DNA of 64,000 bases, taken from positions 68,801 through 132,800 of the forward strand of contig MKTW01000011.1 in assembly GCA_001898405.1 (NCBI GenBank). The letters run 5' to 3'. Below are positions 27,697-35,183 of this stretch, piece after piece (position 1 is the stretch's first letter; each line of letters starts with the position of its first letter). The notes below the pieces were generated by a model. The model had not been told where the DNA came from. It saw nothing but the letters and a program-made list of their open reading frames with translations, and did not search any database. The DNA comes from Sphingobacteriales bacterium 44-61 (GTDB taxonomy: Bacteria > Bacteroidota > Bacteroidia > Chitinophagales > Chitinophagaceae). Both the position numbers and the translations under genes were made by a program.

Positions 27697-28323
27697 TTAA
27701 TTGCGTTTTAAATAAGTGGACTGGTCAAATAGTGCCTGTACATTTTTATTGATGTTGGCCGACGTGAATGTTCCGGACCCGCGGATCAGGCCATTCCAGA
27801 GAAAATCCAGTTTATCGTTGGCTTTTGCATTTTTAATGTCAAACATATCAATTGAAATGGCTCCGTCAGTAACGGTGTAGGTGCCGATGATCCCGGGAAA
27901 ATAATACCCATAACCAGGATAGCCCCAATAGAAGGGATCCCAATATCCGCCATAGCCACCCCAATAGTCAGGATAGCTGATCACACCCGTATAATCATTG
28001 TACACCCGGCTGATGGTGATACCGATATCCGGGGTTGTGCCGGCTTGTACGCGGGTATAGCCATTTTGTTGCATACGGGCAGCTATTGCTTCGATCAGTT
28101 GAGCGTCAAAGTCGGTGCGGGCTTTTTCCTGTAATTGATTGTTATGTATAACTGCCACGGAATCAGCAACTCTGAAAGAGGTATAAGAAGAGAATGAAGC
28201 GCTATCGTTGTGGTTGGTGATGTAAAGTCGGGCTTCATCGGAGCTAAGGTTGTTTAGCGGGTCTTTAGCACAACCTGTAAAGATGAGCAACGCCAGGGCG
28301 ATGCCGGGCCAGGATTTTTTCAT
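27697..28323 (-). CDS. DUF4136-type lipoprotein with aromatic/glycine-rich loop
   Basis: 208-residue lipoprotein (lipobox LLIFTGC, Cys about 18). DUF4136 features: the strand SYTSFRVADSVAVI, the helix FDAQLIEAIAARMQQNGYTR, then TPDIGITISRVYNDY, and near the end AKANDKLDFLWNGLIRGSGT and VQALFDQSTYLK. Inserted in the middle is PDYWGGYGGYWDPFYWGYPG and more of the same, rich in Tyr, Trp and Gly, which is usual but pronounced in this family. DUF4136 proteins are periplasmic or outer-membrane lipoproteins with unknown function. Upstream is a 336-base divergent gap. Confidence 0.85.
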   Translation of the reverse strand: MKKSWPGIALALLIFTGCAKDPLNNLSSDEARLYITNHNDSASFSSYTSFRVADSVAVIHNNQLQEKARTDFDAQLIEAIAARMQQNGYTRVQAGTTPDIGITISRVYNDYTGVISYPDYWGGYGGYWDPFYWGYPGYGYYFPGIIGTYTVTDGAISIDMFDIKNAKANDKLDFLWNGLIRGSGTFTSANINKNVQALFDQSTYLKRN

Positions 28324-28659
28324 TGTAAAGAAATTTTATTGTTGTTAGTAGTTCAAACACAATGCCTGTTTGTGTAAGAAGAATATTAAATAAGGATAAT
28401 GAAACCTTAATGGGTGGGTATTTAGCTGCACGGGATGCCGTTAATATCCTGGTATCTCTGTTTAAAAACATTTATACCCGTTGTTTTTCCCATTGGCTTG
28501 CCTCTGAAGCAGTCTATCTTGTGTAAGATTAGTATAACACGTACAGGTTTAAAATGTTTGAAGAAAACTGAAAATTATGCGGGTATTTACTCAGTGGTAT
28601 TTATTTTCTGAACTGGGTAATGTTCCGGGTATTATTATTCACTTTATAAATAATTTAAA
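28324..28659. other. Divergent intergenic region, nothing definite
   Basis: 336 bases between the minus-strand DUF4136 gene and the plus-strand antitoxin-like gene. It is A/T rich. CAAACACA at 28353-28360 reads as TGTGTTTG on the minus strand, a 7-of-8 promoter match for the lipoprotein gene. No exact promoter element for the plus-strand pair, no hairpin and no small gene was seen. Confidence 0.4.
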
Positions 28660-28836
28660 ATGGCGAGGCCGATAAAAGATACACCTACTTTAAAGGGGAG
28701 AGATGCCAGGCGATTTTTAAAGCGTATGATGGAAGTTGATAGAGGAAAACATAGAGTAAGTCCGGAAGAGTTAGCCCGGATTAAAGAAAGCTATAACAAA
28801 TTGAATTCATTACCAGGCCCAGATGGAAAACCTTAA
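28660..28836 (+). CDS. Small antitoxin-like partner of a GNAT toxin
   Basis: 58-residue protein running from ATG 28660 to a TAA at 28834-28836. It begins MARPIKDTPTLKGRDARRFL, continues with a basic helix and ends SPEELARIKESYNKLNSLPG. Short proteins with the start ARPIK-TP-L-G-DA-RF are, as I recall, common in Bacteroidota directly before GNAT-type or other toxin-like genes. The stop overlaps the start of the GNAT gene by 14 bases, so the two are translationally coupled, which is the usual layout of antitoxin followed by toxin. DNA-binding and neutralising roles are inferred from context. Confidence 0.65.
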   Translation: MARPIKDTPTLKGRDARRFLKRMMEVDRGKHRVSPEELARIKESYNKLNSLPGPDGKP

Positions 28837-29356
28837 TTTTAAAATTGTAAGATTGGACCAGGGACACATGGTTCATAGTTTTGATTGCGACGATATTGAT
28901 CTGAATGATTTTCTAAGAAATGATTCTCTTAAACAGCAAGAGCAATTATTTGGTGTCACTTATCTGTTGCAGGATCAGCAAAGAACAGCGGCTTTTTTTA
29001 CTTTGATCAACGATAAGATCAAGTTGGAGGAAGGGCAAAGCAGGAATTACTGGAATACTCAGATTGGCAAGAATATACCCTACAATAAACGAAGAAAGGA
29101 TTATCCAGCAGTAAAATTGGGTAGATTGGGTGTGCAAAAAGAACTCAAGAATATGGGGATTGGGACAATGATTTTAAGGTATCTGAAAAACTGGTTCGGG
29201 ACCAATAGCAAAACTGGCTGCCGTTTCCTTACAGTGGATGCTTATACACAATCCATAAGTTTCTATCAAAAAAATGGGTTTAAATATTTAACTGATAAGG
29301 ACCAGAAGAAAAATACGCGCCTGCTGTATTTTGATCTCGGGACTGTTTGCAGGTAA
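28823..29356 (+). CDS. GNAT acetyltransferase, probable TacT/AtaT-like toxin
   Basis: 177-residue N-acetyltransferase. The acetyl-CoA site is readable as KLGRLGVQKELKNMGIGTMI, a Q/R-x-x-G-x-G/A version, and the last GNAT strands as FLTVDAYTQSISFYQKNGFK. The sequence start FKIVRLDQGHMVHSFDCDDI, with the FDCD turn and the FxL-ND linker, matches the toxin GNAT class that acetylates aminoacyl-tRNA and blocks translation. The start overlaps the small upstream gene by 14 bases. If the pair is a toxin-antitoxin module, the upstream protein should neutralise it and repress the operon. Ordinary GNAT enzymes are the alternative. Confidence 0.75.
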   Translation: MENLNFKIVRLDQGHMVHSFDCDDIDLNDFLRNDSLKQQEQLFGVTYLLQDQQRTAAFFTLINDKIKLEEGQSRNYWNTQIGKNIPYNKRRKDYPAVKLGRLGVQKELKNMGIGTMILRYLKNWFGTNSKTGCRFLTVDAYTQSISFYQKNGFKYLTDKDQKKNTRLLYFDLGTVCR

Positions 29357-29423
29357 TGGAGTCGATATGTGACTTACTGCCCAAAATCTTATCTATCCTG
29401 TTTTAATCTTCCCTTCAAATAAC

Positions 29424-29431
29424 TAAGTTTG
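29424..29431 (+). promoter_or_regulatory. -7 promoter element of the amidohydrolase gene
   Basis: TAAGTTTG is an exact match to TAnnTTTG. Transcription would begin around 29438, leaving a leader of only a few bases before the ATG at 29445. A TTTT at about 29401 could serve as the -33 element. Confidence 0.5.
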
Positions 29432-29444
29432 AACAAAAAGACAC

Positions 29445-30722
29445 ATGCAGCGACGTTTAATTGCTTTATCTGTCAACCTGATCGTACTTACTGCAACCTC
29501 ATTCGCTCAAAGAAATGATACTGCTTATCTTCTCCAGCCCGACCGTGTTTTTGACGGCCAGCAAATGCAGGACAAATGGCAGGTACTGGTATCCGGTAAC
29601 CGGATCATCGCCGCAGGCAAGCCCGGCTCTTTTTCAACCCCTGACCAGGTAAAAACTATTTCCCTGCCCGGGCAAACACTGCTTCCCGGTTTGATAGAAG
29701 GACATGGACATCTTTTTCTTCATCCCTACAATGAAGTAAGCTGGAAAGATCAATTGCTGAAAGAATCCCGCGCAGAACGGACTGTCCGTGCTGCTGAACA
29801 TGCAAAAGCTACCCTGCTTGCAGGGTTTACCACTTTGCGTGATCTTGGAACAGAAGGTGCAGAATATGATGATGTTGGATTAAAGCAGAGCATTGAAAAA
29901 GGTATAATCCCTGGTCCAAGGCTGATAATTGCTACCCGCGCTATCGTTGCAACAGGTAGCTATGGCGTTAAAAATGAAATACCCGAGCTTGATCTGCCCC
30001 GTGGCGCAGCTGAAGCAGATGGAAAGGAAGGGCTTATCAGAGAAGTGCGGACGCAAATTGGTAAAGGGGCCGACCTTATTAAAGTATATGCCGATTACCG
30101 GTGGGGGATAGGTGACCAGGCCATGCCTACTTTTACGCTGGAGGAATTAAAGACAGTAGTGGAAGTAACAGCTTCAAGCGGAAGATATGTAGTGGCCCAT
30201 GCCAGCACCGAAGAAGGAATGCGCAGGGCTATACTTGCAGGTGTGCATACCATTGAGCATGGAAGCAATGGTACCCCCGAGATTTTCCGGTTAATGAAAG
30301 AAAAAGGCGTTGCCTTTTGCCCTACTATCGCAGCCGACGAGTCGATCAGCCTGTACAATGGCTGGAAGCCAGGCAGTGATCCTGAACCGGAACGTATAAA
30401 ACAGAAACGCAAGAGTTTCCGTCAGGCCCTCGATGCTGGTGTTATGATCTGCGCTGGTGGAGATGTCGGTGTGTTCCCTCATGGAAAAAATTGGATCGAA
30501 CTCGAAAAGATGGTGGAATACGGTATGCCTGCAATAGATGTGTTGAAAGCTGCCACTAGCGGCAATGCAGCTTTATTCGGCTGGAAAGGGAAGGTAGGCA
30601 GCATCCAGAAAGATGCGCTGGCGGATATCATTACTGTACAGGGAAACCCTGCAGAAAACATAAAAACGCTGGAACAGGTAAAACTCGTGATGAAAGATGG
30701 AATAATCTATAAAAGGGACTAG
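29445..30722 (+). CDS. Exported metal-dependent amidohydrolase (prolidase/imidazolonepropionase-like)
   Basis: 425 residues with a signal peptide (1-21, SFAQ). The N-terminal beta-sandwich (ALLQPDRVFDGQQMQDKW type) is followed by the metal site: GLIEGHGHLFLHP (HxH), DLIKVYADY with the likely metal-bridging Lys, VVAHASTEEG (His), HTIEHGSNG (His) and CAGGDVGVF (Asp). This is the binuclear-metal layout of the Xaa-Pro/imidazolonepropionase-like amidohydrolases found exported in Bacteroidota. Substrate, for example a dipeptide or cyclic amide, cannot be read from the sequence. Convergent with the NAD(P)-binding gene at 30735. Confidence 0.87.
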   Translation: MQRRLIALSVNLIVLTATSFAQRNDTAYLLQPDRVFDGQQMQDKWQVLVSGNRIIAAGKPGSFSTPDQVKTISLPGQTLLPGLIEGHGHLFLHPYNEVSWKDQLLKESRAERTVRAAEHAKATLLAGFTTLRDLGTEGAEYDDVGLKQSIEKGIIPGPRLIIATRAIVATGSYGVKNEIPELDLPRGAAEADGKEGLIREVRTQIGKGADLIKVYADYRWGIGDQAMPTFTLEELKTVVEVTASSGRYVVAHASTEEGMRRAILAGVHTIEHGSNGTPEIFRLMKEKGVAFCPTIAADESISLYNGWKPGSDPEPERIKQKRKSFRQALDAGVMICAGGDVGVFPHGKNWIELEKMVEYGMPAIDVLKAATSGNAALFGWKGKVGSIQKDALADIITVQGNPAENIKTLEQVKLVMKDGIIYKRD

Positions 30723-30734
30723 TTATACCGGGCT

Positions 30735-31397
30735 TCAGGGCTTTGTTTTCGCAAGTTGGATAATGTCCTTTCCTTCGATAATTTTCTTATTTGTCCCGTT
30801 CGCCGTAGCATTGATCATTGCCAACCCCAGTTCCTCCATGGTACAGAAACCACCTGGATAAACTGCCCTTCCGATAGGGAAAAGCCAACCAATATATTTG
30901 TAAAAGCCATGCGTATTGCTTAAGCCCTTTATCGGTTTAATAAAGCCGGGCCTGAAAGCAAATACCTGTCTGAACGGCAATTTCATAAGATCATTTTCTG
31001 TTTTCCCTTTTACTCTTGCCCACATGCTTCGTCCTTTCTCAGAACTGTCAGTTCCTGCTCCGGAGATATAGGAGAAACTCATGCCCGGGTTGAGCCTTGC
31101 CAGCGTGTTTGCTACATGCAGGGTAAGCGTATAAGTCACTTTATAATAGTCAGGTTCTTTCATACCAATGGAAGAAATACCAAGGCAAAAGAAACAGGCA
31201 TCATATCCCCTTAAATCGTCTTCTATTGCAGAAAGATCATAAAAATCAGTGTGCAATATTTCTTTTAATTTGGGGTGAGTGTGCCCAAGAGGTTTGCGGT
31301 TAATGATCAATACGGATTCTATCCGTGGATCCTGCAGGCAAACATGCAGCACGCCTTCGCCAACCATGCCGGTGGTGCCGGTGATAATGACTTTCAT
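30735..31397 (-). CDS. NAD(P)-binding Rossmann protein (atypical SDR, NmrA/epimerase-like)
   Basis: 220-residue cytoplasmic protein. It begins MKVIITGTTGMVGEGVL, a TGxxGxxG dinucleotide-binding turn, followed by SVLIINRKPLGHTHPK (phosphate-binding second strand), YDACFFCLGISSIGM, SFSYISGAGTDSSEKG and VFAFRPGFIKPI. There is no clear YxxxK catalytic pair at the usual place, so it belongs to the atypical short-chain dehydrogenase group (NmrA-like or NAD-dependent epimerase-like). The ATG at 31397 was chosen because the upstream extension to 31499 is not protein-like and would run into the divergent xseA promoter. Confidence 0.85.
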   Translation of the reverse strand: MKVIITGTTGMVGEGVLHVCLQDPRIESVLIINRKPLGHTHPKLKEILHTDFYDLSAIEDDLRGYDACFFCLGISSIGMKEPDYYKVTYTLTLHVANTLARLNPGMSFSYISGAGTDSSEKGRSMWARVKGKTENDLMKLPFRQVFAFRPGFIKPIKGLSNTHGFYKYIGWLFPIGRAVYPGGFCTMEELGLAMINATANGTNKKIIEGKDIIQLAKTKP

Positions 31398-31469
31398 ACC
31401 CAGCAAAGTTGGGGAGATAATTTGGAATCCCAATGGAGCCGCGAAGGCTTTATCCAGTGGGAATAATAG

Positions 31470-31477
31470 TATTTTTG
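31470..31477 (+). promoter_or_regulatory. -7 promoter element before xseA
   Basis: TATTTTTG is an exact TAnnTTTG match, 6 bases before the TTG codon at 31484. If real, transcription starts at or near that codon, so an ATG at 31433 cannot be the start and the mRNA would have almost no leader. Confidence 0.45.
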
Positions 31478-31483
31478 CATCCT

Positions 31484-32923
31484 TTGTCACCCATTGCACA
31501 CATACGATTATCTGAGCTGACCAGCTCTATAGCGAAAGCCATTAACGCCACGTTCAGCAATCAGCAATACTGGATTGTGGCGGAAGTGACCAATTATAGT
31601 TTTCAATCAGGTAAGGGGCATCATTATTTCGATCTGGTAGAGAAAGACAGTGGCAGTACGCAGATCATTGCCAAAATGCAGGCTGCTGCTTGGTCTCAGG
31701 GCCATGAAAGGATACTTGAGTTTCAACGCCTCACCGGTCAGCAATTTAAGAATGATATCCAGGTGATGATGAAAGTGTCGGTGAACTACCATGCGTCTTA
31801 TGGGCTTAAGTTGACCCTGCTGGATGTGGACAGCAATTTTACCATAGGCGCACTCGAATTACAGAAGCAACAGACACTACTAAAGTTGATAACGGACCAC
31901 CCCGATTTTATCAGGAAAGTGGGTGATCAGTATATCACTGCAAATAAGCAAAAACCGCTTCCGGCCGTGATCCAGAAAGTGGCTGTGGTCACTTCCAGCT
32001 CATCTGCAGGACTGCAGGATTTTTTGCATACCCTGGAATCAAACAGCTTTGGGTATAAAGTGGAGATAGATCCTTATTATACCATTGTGCAGGGAGAAGT
32101 AAAAGCAGAACTTATTTATAACAAATTGCTGGATGTGTTTAAGTCGGGGATAGCGTACGATGTAGTAGTGATGATACGGGGTGGCGGTGCGCAAACAGAC
32201 TTCCTGATCTTTGATCAGTACCCATTGGCAAAGATCGTAGCAAAATTCCCTATCCCGATCATCACTGGTATCGGGCACCAGGTGAACCATACTGTCGTAG
32301 ACATGATGGCGCATACCGCAACAAAGACCCCTACCAAAACGGCTGAATGGATCATTGCGCATAACCGGGCTTTTGAAGACCGTATGATGGAAATGCAGAA
32401 AGCAATAGTGATCAAGTCGCAGCAACTGCTTTCGAAACATGGTAATGCCCTTGCTTCGATCAAAGCTTCTGTTTCCCATCAAACACAAACCCTGCTGTCG
32501 GAGAGCCGGAAGTTTCTGGTAGAAGCCCATCAGGTAGTGGTGAACAGGTCACGGGAAATATTGTTTGATAAGGAAAATGAACTGGTTCAATTGAGCTCTT
32601 TGATCTCTACCCAACCGAGGATACTGGTATCAACGTATAAGAACGATCTGGTGAATATTATTTCAAACATTAAAATATTCAAAAGCCAGTTCCTGAAAAA
32701 CCAGCAAGCATATCTAAGCCATCACCAGGCAGTTACAAAAATGATGGCGCCCGATAATATTTTAAAGAAAGGATTTGCCATTGTGAAAGTGAATGATGAG
32801 ATCACCAGTGATCCAGCCAGGATAGAAGAAGGAAAAGATATTTCCATAATATTAAAAGAGGTGGAGATCAGGTCTACCGTAAAACAAAAAACAACATATG
32901 GCGGAAAAGATTTTATCATATGA
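31484..32923 (+). CDS. xseA: Exodeoxyribonuclease VII large subunit
   Basis: 479 residues from TTG 31484. XseA binds single-stranded DNA and, with XseB, cuts it to short acid-soluble oligonucleotides in DNA repair. Visible are the OB-fold start LSELTSSIAKAINATFSNQQ YWIVAEVTN with GKGHHYFDLVEKDSG, the catalytic core VAVVTSSSSAGLQDFLHTLE, VVVMIRGGGAQTDFLIFDQ and PIITGIGHQVNHTVVDMMAHT, then a long coiled coil (about 290-430) and DNILKKGFAIVKVNDE at the end. The start is unusual: TTG with a -7 element just ahead, or ATG at 31433, which adds 17 residues including PRRLYPVG. It overlaps xseB by 26 bases, as in many genomes. Confidence 0.9.
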   Translation: MSPIAHIRLSELTSSIAKAINATFSNQQYWIVAEVTNYSFQSGKGHHYFDLVEKDSGSTQIIAKMQAAAWSQGHERILEFQRLTGQQFKNDIQVMMKVSVNYHASYGLKLTLLDVDSNFTIGALELQKQQTLLKLITDHPDFIRKVGDQYITANKQKPLPAVIQKVAVVTSSSSAGLQDFLHTLESNSFGYKVEIDPYYTIVQGEVKAELIYNKLLDVFKSGIAYDVVVMIRGGGAQTDFLIFDQYPLAKIVAKFPIPIITGIGHQVNHTVVDMMAHTATKTPTKTAEWIIAHNRAFEDRMMEMQKAIVIKSQQLLSKHGNALASIKASVSHQTQTLLSESRKFLVEAHQVVVNRSREILFDKENELVQLSSLISTQPRILVSTYKNDLVNIISNIKIFKSQFLKNQQAYLSHHQAVTKMMAPDNILKKGFAIVKVNDEITSDPARIEEGKDISIILKEVEIRSTVKQKTTYGGKDFII

Positions 32924-33110
32924 AGAAGCTTATCGTGAGCTGACATCTATAGCAGAGGAAATACAGAACGAGTCTGTTTCGGTAGATGTACTTGCACAGA
33001 AAGTGAAACGGGCTTCTGAACTGATCACTTATTGCCAGGGAAGGCTGCGGTCAACTGAAACAGAGGTGAATAAGATCATTGCGCAGATGGAACAAAAGAC
33101 CAGGGAATAG
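32898..33110 (+). CDS. xseB: Exodeoxyribonuclease VII small subunit
   Basis: 70-residue protein with the XseB signature: YEEAYRELTSIAEEIQNESV, then SVDVLAQKVKRASELITYCQ and a helical basic-acidic end, KIIAQMEQKT. XseB forms a multimer around the coiled coil of XseA and is needed for exonuclease VII activity. The start ATG lies 26 bases inside the xseA end in another frame, so translation is coupled. Length is normal. Confidence 0.93.
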   Translation: MAEKILSYEEAYRELTSIAEEIQNESVSVDVLAQKVKRASELITYCQGRLRSTETEVNKIIAQMEQKTRE

Positions 33111-33190
33111 AATGGGATTGTTCTTCTTTAACATTTATATGTATATTCTGTAACTCCTTTTTCCCCGGCGTTTAGTAATTTACATACACT

Positions 33191-34024
33191 ATGAAAGCGC
33201 CGTATTTGTGTTGGCTGGTATCTATTAGTGCTTTATTATATCCATACATTTCATCTGCTCAGTGGGATGAAAATAATAGCCTGGGAAGATACAGTTATCC
33301 CATTTTTGCTGTTACAGGCAAGCAGCAATTCACCGGCACTGCATTTTTTTACCGCTCAGGCGATACTACTTTTCTTGTCAGTAATTATCATGCGATCAAA
33401 GGCATGAGCCCGCTTAAAAAAACAATCACGTTTAATTCAGATACCTTATATCTCAAATATTCTGTAAAAGATTCCGGTGGATCGAAGGTCCTGCCTATTG
33501 ATGTCAGTGATGCTGCCATCGGGGAAACGGAAATATTCAGTATGGTCGATCGTATCGATCTGTTGAAAATACCAATGGAATTACCGGGTGATGCCGATAT
33601 CCATTTTATTAATGACCTGGTTGATCCTGCATATTTCAATGCTGTGCCGGAAGAAGTGGTGGTATTTGGATTTCCAACAGGGCCTGGAAATATTCCGCCA
33701 TTCTACTCACAGCAGCAAATACTGGCAGGCCAGGTTAATCAGCAGGGGTTTGCTGATTATGATGCTTCGCTCAAAGTAAACTTTCCCGGTTCTTCAGATA
33801 GTGCCCGGGCCATCTTAAGCGGAACAGCGCGATATTATTATTTCATCAAACCTTATGCAGCCCAGGGCTATTCAGGAGCTCCTGTTTTTGGTAAGTTCAG
33901 GACGGCAGAGGGGCAGGTTATTTACCGGTTCTCTGGTGTTATTTTTGCCGGGCAGCCAATGACAAGACAAACCTGGGCGATAAAAGGCTCTGTGGCATTG
34001 CAATACCTGAAGGGCGAATTATAA
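33191..34024 (+). CDS. Exported trypsin-like serine protease
   Basis: 277 residues with signal peptide (1-23, SSAQ). Trypsin-like fold with SNYHAIKGM (His67), DRIDLLKIP (Asp123) and GYSGAPVFG (Ser228) in the order and spacing of the His-Asp-Ser triad. The sequence FTGTAFFYRSGDTTFLVSNY before the His matches the first barrel of S1/HtrA-type peptidases. There is no PDZ domain, so it is not a classical DegP. Some exported proteins of this shape are inactive binders; here all three residues are present. It stands alone after xseB (80-base gap). Confidence 0.83.
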   Translation: MKAPYLCWLVSISALLYPYISSAQWDENNSLGRYSYPIFAVTGKQQFTGTAFFYRSGDTTFLVSNYHAIKGMSPLKKTITFNSDTLYLKYSVKDSGGSKVLPIDVSDAAIGETEIFSMVDRIDLLKIPMELPGDADIHFINDLVDPAYFNAVPEEVVVFGFPTGPGNIPPFYSQQQILAGQVNQQGFADYDASLKVNFPGSSDSARAILSGTARYYYFIKPYAAQGYSGAPVFGKFRTAEGQVIYRFSGVIFAGQPMTRQTWAIKGSVALQYLKGEL

Positions 34025-34082
34025 ATTTACCCTGTTCTGTTTAGTGCACGCGGAGTAATGATCCAATTTCAGTAATCAAATT

Positions 34083-34112
34083 CCCACAAAGACGGCAAAG
34101 GCCACAAAGGCG
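34083..34112 (+). repeat. CACAAAGG-type short tandem repeat
   Basis: Three 9-base units (CACAAAGA, CGGCAAAGG, CCACAAAGG) lie in the 303-base gap between the protease gene and the small minus-strand gene at 34328. Such CAAAG-rich intergenic repeats recur in many bacterial genomes. The rest of this gap holds only a hairpin at 34285-34315 and no credible gene. Confidence 0.4.
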
Positions 34113-34284
34113 GAGATCTTTTTCTTGCCGCTTTTCTTTCTTCTGTTTTAAAAGGAACAGTATCCGGGCAGGCATTGGAATTGCCAGTAGTCTCGGCACT
34201 TTGGTTACTTCCAAAACGCGTGGATGGCCTGAATACACTCTCAGTGAGACCCTTCAAATAATTGATAAAGGATAGAGAGATAAG

Positions 34285-34315
34285 ATCTGCGGGAGATTTA
34301 TTAATCCCCGCAGAT
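34285..34315. terminator. Hairpin in the gap after the small minus-strand gene
   Basis: ATCTGCGGG and CCCGCAGAT form a 9-bp perfect stem around a 13-base loop. It lies after the 3' end of the minus-strand gene at 34328-34555 and also after the protease gene on the plus strand. There is no T-run on either side, so termination is uncertain. Confidence 0.35.
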
Positions 34316-34327
34316 GGCTATATCCCT

Positions 34328-34555
34328 TTAGCGAATTAACCTCGGATCAAAAACACAATGAACTCCTGCAAAGAAATTTCCGATATGCGCTTTTCTTTGG
34401 AATTCTTTTTTACTGCTGCTCTTATCTTCTTTGATATCTTGTTTTGTCGCAGTCACCTTTTTTACAATAGTGCTCCGTTGTGCAGGGATCGAATCCCCTG
34501 TAAATGGCTTGAATGCCTTTAACCAGGTCGTTAAACCAAGATTTGTTGTTTTCAT
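34328..34555 (-). CDS. Hypothetical small basic protein
   Basis: 75 residues, start ATG at 34555. The sequence begins MKTTNLGLTTWLKAFKPFTG and is Thr-, Lys- and Ser-rich with no Pfam-like pattern that I recognise. There is no signal peptide. It has an upstream A/T-rich leader and downstream hairpin at 34285-34315, and codon use looks acceptable, but a chance open frame is possible. A small peptide of unknown role or a decaying gene are the alternatives. Confidence 0.4.
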   Translation of the reverse strand: MKTTNLGLTTWLKAFKPFTGDSIPAQRSTIVKKVTATKQDIKEDKSSSKKEFQRKAHIGNFFAGVHCVFDPRLIR

Positions 34556-34637
34556 GTTGCTATAGTTTAATAAAAGAGTTGCAATTTTTATTGGATGCTG
34601 CTCATCCCATTATTAGCTGATGGTTATTATTCTTTAT

Positions 34638-34664
34638 AAAAAAAGCCTGCTTATAAAAGCAGGC
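34638..34664 (-). terminator. Rho-independent terminator of the 34738 gene
   Basis: Reading the minus strand, GCCTGCTT and AAGCAGGC form an 8-bp stem with a 4-base loop, followed by seven Ts. It lies about 75 bases after the stop of the small Rossmann gene and ends its transcript before the 34555 gene. Confidence 0.8.
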
Positions 34665-34737
34665 AATCGGTGTTTTTCATAAATATTAAGCGGGTGACCT
34701 CTGGTGAATCCCTAATCTGAATTTTTTTATATCGTCT

Positions 34738-35028
34738 TTAAAGTATCCGTACGCTTTTTCCTGCTTCAAGTGCTGCTGCTGCAATTCCGAGGTCACTGCT
34801 GGCCGGATCGGCCAGGATTATAAGATCAATTGATTCGTCGTTCAATATATCGTTGCTATTGCTGACAATCTCTGCCTCTGGAAATTGCCTGGAGAGATTG
34901 TGGGTAAAAGATCCTTTTGGCAGAACTTTTTTCAAGTTGCCTCCATTCACCGGACTTGTTGCAGATTTCCACAACGAAGAAGCTGAATGGCTGCATTCAA
35001 TAACAGCGATAGAAGTAAAAGTTTTCAT
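34738..35028 (-). CDS. Short Gfo/Idh/MocA-like N-terminal Rossmann fragment
   Basis: 96 residues (ATG at 35028). The sequence TSIAVIECSHSASSLWKSAT starts like a nucleotide-binding strand, and VLPKGSFTHNLSRQFPEAEI then NDILNDESIDLIILADPASS and LGIAAAALEAGKSVRIL match the N-terminal half of Gfo/Idh/MocA oxidoreductases, where residues 'SIDLVIIATP...AALEAGKHVLCEKP' are usual. The protein stops just where the EKP motif should follow. Either it is a naturally short Rossmann protein or a truncated remnant. It has its own terminator and is divergent from the LacI-family gene, 156 bases away. Confidence 0.6.
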   Translation of the reverse strand: MKTFTSIAVIECSHSASSLWKSATSPVNGGNLKKVLPKGSFTHNLSRQFPEAEIVSNSNDILNDESIDLIILADPASSDLGIAAAALEAGKSVRIL

Positions 35029-35159
35029 GATCATCCGGATTATTGTGTTTTCAGTACACAAATGTACGAAACTTCGTTTAAACGATTAAACAATTAACAT
35101 ACTTTTTCGGGAACATCTCCGTTTTATATTGATTCTCAGTGCCTGTTTTCATTTTAAAG

Positions 35160-35167
35160 TATCTTTG
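35160..35167 (+). promoter_or_regulatory. -7 promoter element of the LacI-family gene
   Basis: TATCTTTG is an exact TAnnTTTG match, giving a start of transcription near 35174, ten bases before the ATG at 35184. No clear -33 TTG at the usual distance was found. Confidence 0.5.
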
Positions 35168-35183
35168 GATACAGCTTGATGTT

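Noticed and set aside
31397-31499. Longer start of the Rossmann NAD-binding protein at 31499
   Set aside because: The extra 34 residues are not conserved-looking and would overlap the divergent xseA promoter; MKVIITG at 31397 is the classic opening of the fold.
34041-34238. Two short minus-strand open frames in the gap after the protease gene
   Set aside because: They start inside low-complexity A/G-rich sequence, lack any motif and overlap each other in different frames. Not reported as genes.
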